Origin: Verrucomicrobiota bacterium
GTDB lineage: Bacteria; Verrucomicrobiota; Verrucomicrobiia; Limisphaerales; UBA11320
DNA length: 9,605 bases
Assembly (NCBI GenBank): GCA_016871475.1
Contig: VHDG01000095.1
Span: 1 to 9,605 of the forward strand
Direction of reading: 5' to 3'
The notes under the pieces are model-generated. The model searched no databases. It saw only the letters and a program-made list of their open reading frames with translations, and was not told the DNA's origin. Position 1 is the stretch's first letter. Every line of letters begins with the position of its first letter. This document shows, piece by piece, positions 6,510-9,605 of the stretch. The position numbers and the translations under genes are program-made.

Positions 6510-7117
6510 GTTCGGGCGGCCGCGAGCCGCCAACCACTCCGGCAGGTGGGGATGCCTCGCCCATTAAAGTCGCGTTCAAAGTCGGTGATCACCTGCGCCA
6601 GTTCAAAAGGAGTGTCCACATCGGTGAACAAGCCTGACGCCGAAAAGACGTCCTGCATCTGGGCGAAGTACTCCGTGTGATCGGTTCTCAACCAAACGGT
6701 CCCGCCTGGTTTCAAGGCTCTGGCTGCCATCACGGTGAATGCACTGTTAATGAGTCTGCGATCCACATGTTTCCGCTTGGGCCATGGATCTGGGAAATAC
6801 ACATGCACAGCATCCAAAGACTCTGCAGGAACCAGATACTTCATCAAATAGGCCGCTTCAAACCTGAGAAGCCTGAGATTCCTCAATCCCAGCCGTCGGG
6901 CCTTCCGGTCCAGCTTGTTCAGACGGCCCATGAGACGCTCGACACCCACGAAGTTCACCCCTGGATGATCCTGTGCCCATCGGGCCAGAAACGAGCCATC
7001 GCCGCTGCCCAACTCAAGCTCGACACTCTGAGGCCTTTCGAACAGGCCATTCCAATCGAGTGGGTCGATGAGGTTTGCAGGCCGATGAACAACCGTCGCG
7101 GGAGGAGCGCGATTCAC
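6506..7117 (-). CDS. trmB: tRNA (guanine-N7-)-methyltransferase
   Basis: A 203-residue enzyme that makes m7G46 in the variable loop of tRNAs using SAM. SAM motif I is VELELGSGDGSF (residues 32-43), followed by the acidic FVGVER (56-61). The TrmB signature YFPDPWPKRKH (107-117) is unmistakable. A TDFERDF-type segment (178-184) near the C-terminus matches the family's T-x-F-E region that contacts tRNA. I chose the GTG at 7117, which overlaps the stop of the upstream CBM9-like gene as GTGA (7117-7114), matching the ATGA overlaps elsewhere in the window. A GTG at 7153 would add 12 residues and overlap the upstream gene by 40 bases; neither has a strong ribosome-binding site. The 3' end overlaps fcl by ATGA. 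A housekeeping tRNA gene between an exported protein and a sugar-nucleotide enzyme is unexpected and may reflect simple co-transcription. Confidence 0.9.
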   Translation of the reverse strand: MNRAPPATVVHRPANLIDPLDWNGLFERPQSVELELGSGDGSFLARWAQDHPGVNFVGVERLMGRLNKLDRKARRLGLRNLRLLRFEAAYLMKYLVPAESLDAVHVYFPDPWPKRKHVDRRLINSAFTVMAARALKPGGTVWLRTDHTEYFAQMQDVFSASGLFTDVDTPFELAQVITDFERDFNGRGIPTCRSGWRLAAART

Positions 7118-8214
7118 TCGGACCAGACTTTTCCATCCTGACGGATGAACCACTTCTGACTCTCGCCGTTTGGAAGCCGGATCTCTGCTGTGGCCCGATA
7201 TCCGTCAGCCGTGTGCTGGAGGGTCAGGGGCCAGGCCAGATGCCGGGGGTTGAACTCCTTGTCCAGCCCGAGCTCATCGATGGTGAAGGCATAGCGTTTG
7301 TAGTGAGATTTGAACTCACGCTGGGCGTAATAGGCTTGGTGCAGATAAGATCGTCCATAGGCGCTGGGATCAGGCACCAGACGGACCTTTCCCGGGGCAA
7401 ACGATGTAAATTGCACGTAGCCCCATTTCTCAGGCCGATGCATGTCCACGAGCCCTTGCGGAGACCACACCCAATTGTCCTCGCGGCGATTCGGAACCTT
7501 CACGTATTGGCCGTCCTCAACCCGCACTTTCCACTCGACCCGCGAGAAATTGATGCGCCATTGATCCCCTTCGTTGGGAGGCAAAGCCTGTGTCGTGATG
7601 TCGGAGAAGGATTTCCACGGCAGGGCGAACTCCACAGTCCAACCTCGATCCCGGTCCTTCGGATTGTTGAGCGATCCTTGCACCTGCACACCGTGGAGGA
7701 TGCCCGGCAGATCCCATTCATTGCGGGCGCTGACTCCATCCTTATAGGGCCGTTCCAGAAACAGATCCCACAGGGTATTCAACGCATTGATCTCAAATTC
7801 GGCATACCGATGGCTGTCTGCATCCGGATCGATGAAAATCTCGAAGTCATTGTCCTGAAAGATCACGGCATCCCGCTGGGTGATGGTCCCCCAGACGTGC
7901 GGCTCCTCCATTTCGGCCGCGATGTATAAATACTCGTCGTCCCAGAGCATCTTCATCCGGGTGCGGAATCGAGGTCTGGCGGCTCCTTCCCCAATGATAT
8001 CAACGAAAGGGTCGGACCAGGCGGCAGCTGCCCAGGCGCGGTCGTTCAGAGCTCCATCGGCGTGGATCGGTTCACTGGCCCGGAAGCACAGATAGCTCCG
8101 AGGGGTGATGTGCTTCATCCGGTCCCATTCGCCAATGTTGGCGGCGCAAGTGTCCGCCGTACCCGCCGAGAGCACCGCTCCGGCTGTCAGAATAATCCAT
8201 GCCCTAAGTTTCAC
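7114..8214 (-). CDS. Exported CBM9-fold (carbohydrate-binding family 9-like) protein
   Basis: A 366-residue protein with an N-terminal signal peptide. A short basic start (VKLR) is followed by a hydrophobic stretch to about residue 25, with possible cleavage after the CAA near 23-25. The mature part begins with a pattern seen in CBM9_2/DOMON-like domains. This includes an I-HADGALNDRAW segment (50-61), a strand ending in WDDEYLYIAAEM (91-102), the DNDFEIFIDPD turn (121-131) and EFEINALNTLWD (139-150), then GWTVEFALPWKSF (191-203) and INFSRVEW (221-228). Such proteins bind carbohydrate at or outside the cell surface; no catalytic site is recognisable. The C-terminal third (about 280-366) is less familiar. 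The start is uncertain. GTG at 8214 places the signal peptide at the very N-terminus. An in-frame ATG at 8286 would add 24 polar residues before it, which is atypical. It is the first gene of the operon with trmB and fcl, and diverges from the lamin-tail protein. Confidence 0.8.
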   Translation of the reverse strand: MKLRAWIILTAGAVLSAGTADTCAANIGEWDRMKHITPRSYLCFRASEPIHADGALNDRAWAAAAWSDPFVDIIGEGAARPRFRTRMKMLWDDEYLYIAAEMEEPHVWGTITQRDAVIFQDNDFEIFIDPDADSHRYAEFEINALNTLWDLFLERPYKDGVSARNEWDLPGILHGVQVQGSLNNPKDRDRGWTVEFALPWKSFSDITTQALPPNEGDQWRINFSRVEWKVRVEDGQYVKVPNRREDNWVWSPQGLVDMHRPEKWGYVQFTSFAPGKVRLVPDPSAYGRSYLHQAYYAQREFKSHYKRYAFTIDELGLDKEFNPRHLAWPLTLQHTADGYRATAEIRLPNGESQKWFIRQDGKVWSE

Positions 8215-8388
8215 GGCTCGTGGTTTACTCCGAAAACCCGGCTGCTGACCAGCCTGGATTTCATCCCGGAACCCCTGGAGGCACATCTCTCTGATGGCAG
8301 AGGGTTTGGATGAATCGGATCATGCCGATGTATCCACTGGAAATGGAACGCCGGTTGGTGTATTGGATACGGGCATTCCGACTCGAAT
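8215..8388. promoter_or_regulatory. Divergent intergenic region with an inverted repeat
   Basis: These 174 bases lie between two divergently read genes for exported proteins, so both promoters should be here. I see no convincing -35/-10 pair on either strand. The clearest structure is a perfect 7-base inverted repeat, GTATCCA at 8330-8336 and TGGATAC at 8364-8370. The match continues outward imperfectly (ATGCC at 8322-8326 against GGCAT at 8372-8376). It could be an operator or an RNA hairpin in the leader of the lamin-tail gene. If the CBM9-like gene starts at the alternative ATG 8286, part of this region is coding. Confidence 0.35.
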
Positions 8389-9605
8389 ATGCTGAAGTTT
8401 TTTCGCCTGGCCGCTTGTAGTGCCATCGCCCTGCTCTCGCACCCCCCTGCCCAGGGTGGTTTGGTGATCAATGAGATCATGGCGAACAACGAATCAGGGG
8501 TTCCGGCGGACGGCGGCTATCCCGACTGGGTGGAGATCTACAACACTGGACCCGGCTCGGTAAACCTCCAAGGGCATACCCTGACGGATAACCTGACCAC
8601 GCCGAACAAATTCACGTTCACCCAGTCACACACGCTGGCAGCGGGACAATTCCTGGTCGTCTGGTGCAGCGGCAATGCAACGCTGGGCAGCCTCCATGCC
8701 CCCTTCAGTCTCTCGGACTCCGGGGAGGAAGTGGGATTGTTTGGGCCGGGAGGCAACCGGCTTGATTCGGTGAAGTTCGGACTTCAACCCCCGAACTATT
8801 CCATCAGCAGGTTCCCCGACGGAACGGGCACTTGGAGTCTCTCCGCGTTCACCCCTGGTGCATCCAACGAAGTGCAACCCCTCGGCAACCCACGCCGTGT
8901 GGTCATCAACGAATGGATGGCTTCACCCGCGTCGGGAGATGATTGGATCGAACTCTATAATCCCGAGGTCCTGCCCGTCTCCATCAGTGGCTTCTATATG
9001 TCGGATGCCACCGTCTCACCTGCCACCAACCGCCCGCTGCGTGCCCTGTCCTTCATGGCAGCGGAGGGTTACCTGCAGCTCTTCGCCTCGGGTCTCGCCA
9101 AAACCGATGGGGACCACCTTGACTTCCGTCTCAACAACAGTGGCGAAACCCTGTCCATTCTCACCGATGACGCCCGCACCGTCTCCCATCGGATGACCTA
9201 TGGCCGTCAGGAAGCCAACACGTCGCAGGGACGACTTCCAGATGGGGCTGATAACATTCAGTCGTTTCCCGTCGGCAAACCCACACCTGCCGCGAGCAAC
9301 TTCGTGCCCATCACCGATGTCTGGATCAATGAGGTCCTCGCCCACACCGACCCTCCCTTTGAGGATGCAGTGGAGCTGTATAATCCGACGTCCTTGCCGG
9401 TGAACATCAGCTATTGGTGGTTGAGCAACGCCAAAGGTGAGCCCAAGAAATACCGCTTCCCAAAAAACTCCATCATCCAGCCCAATTCCTATTGGGTCGT
9501 CTATCAGCAGCAGTTCGATGCCGGCAATCCCCGGGTGCCTTTTCGATTCAACTCAGCCCGCGGAGATGAATGTTACCTCTTCTCCGGAGACTCAGCGGAG
9601 AGGCT
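8389..9605 (+). CDS. Secreted lamin-tail-domain (LTD) repeat protein, 3' end outside window
   Basis: The frame is open for 405 codons from an ATG at 8389 and runs off the window without a stop. A signal peptide is evident: basic residues at 3-6, a hydrophobic core to about 16, then a likely cleavage after PAQG (20-23). The rest holds at least three immunoglobulin-like lamin-tail domains. Their first strands are VINEIMANN with DWVEIYN (26-52), VINEWMAS with DWIELYN (172-191) and WINEVLAHT with AVELYNP (312-333). Domains 1 and 2 each end in a PDG...SN segment (143-160 and 284-304). Bacterial LTDs occur in large secreted proteins, often with CotH-like kinase, nuclease or cell-surface anchoring domains further along, and are thought to mediate binding or adhesion outside the cell. 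No catalytic motif is visible in the part seen. The ATG has no clear Shine-Dalgarno sequence, but no in-frame alternative start lies close upstream and the signal peptide fits. Confidence 0.82.
   Translation, partial: MLKFFRLAACSAIALLSHPPAQGGLVINEIMANNESGVPADGGYPDWVEIYNTGPGSVNLQGHTLTDNLTTPNKFTFTQSHTLAAGQFLVVWCSGNATLGSLHAPFSLSDSGEEVGLFGPGGNRLDSVKFGLQPPNYSISRFPDGTGTWSLSAFTPGASNEVQPLGNPRRVVINEWMASPASGDDWIELYNPEVLPVSISGFYMSDATVSPATNRPLRALSFMAAEGYLQLFASGLAKTDGDHLDFRLNNSGETLSILTDDARTVSHRMTYGRQEANTSQGRLPDGADNIQSFPVGKPTPAASNFVPITDVWINEVLAHTDPPFEDAVELYNPTSLPVNISYWWLSNAKGEPKKYRFPKNSIIQPNSYWVVYQQQFDAGNPRVPFRFNSARGDECYLFSGDSAER
8458..9605 (+). repeat. Three tandem lamin-tail repeats within the coding sequence
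   Basis: Protein-level repeats, diverged at DNA level: unit 1 about 8458-8868, unit 2 about 8896-9300, unit 3 from about 9313 and cut by the window end. The equivalent INE motifs are spaced 146 and 140 residues apart. Each unit carries the order INE..., (D)(W/A)(V/I)E(I/L)YN, a LSDSGE or LNNSGE-like strand or its equivalent, and, in units 1 and 2, a PDG...SN ending. The divergence indicates old duplication of domains, not a recent tandem copy. Confidence 0.72.

Noticed and set aside
7075..7929. A 284-codon plus-strand open frame opposite the CBM9-like gene
   Set aside because: It has no recognisable domain and runs through the antisense of a well-supported gene with a signal peptide and CBM9 motifs. 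Such shadows are common at this base composition.
8389..8418. Lipoprotein signal (LAAC at residues 7-10) in the lamin-tail protein
   Set aside because: The hydrophobic core continues past the cysteine and only about four hydrophobic residues precede it, so an ordinary signal peptide cut near residue 23 fits better.

Overview
The window looks like part of a bacterial chromosome carrying genes for nucleotide-sugar and surface-glycan synthesis, flanked by exported proteins. GC content is moderately high. An exported CBM9-fold protein sits next to a secreted multi-domain lamin-tail protein, and Shine-Dalgarno sites are weak throughout. Together these suggest the Planctomycetota/Verrucomicrobiota (PVC) group, probably Verrucomicrobiota. 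That assignment is inferred from gene content and was not tested. No tRNA, rRNA, CRISPR array, transposase or phage gene is visible.

Layout from left to right: (1) The 3' end of a diacylglycerol-kinase-family lipid kinase (+, to 260). (2) A three-gene minus-strand operon (3572 down to 273) encoding an SDR sugar epimerase/dehydratase, a fused nucleotidyltransferase/GmhB-type phosphatase, and an HddA-type heptose kinase; the last two genes overlap by ATGA. (3) A divergent plus-strand pair, a SAM methyltransferase (3656-4480) and a family 2 glycosyltransferase with a C-terminal membrane segment (4484-5563). (4) A second minus-strand operon (8214 down to 5583) encoding an exported CBM9-like protein, the tRNA m7G46 methyltransferase TrmB, and GDP-L-fucose synthase Fcl, with overlapping stop/start codons at both junctions (GTGA and ATGA). 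(5) A secreted protein with at least three lamin-tail domains (+, 8389 to the window end, incomplete).

The most informative system is the left operon. HddA plus the fused enzyme supply the three steps from D-glycero-D-manno-heptose 7-phosphate to a nucleotide-activated heptose, most likely GDP-D-glycero-alpha-D-manno-heptose. The isomerase GmhA is not in the window. The SDR in the same operon, and Fcl two kilobases away without its usual partner Gmd, raise the possibility that the GDP-heptose is further modified. The methyltransferase and glycosyltransferase are candidates for later handling of the sugar in a surface polysaccharide or glycolipid.

Genes are packed tightly. The only gaps over 50 bases are the divergent regions 3573-3655 and 8215-8388, and there is no gene-free stretch over 300 bases.
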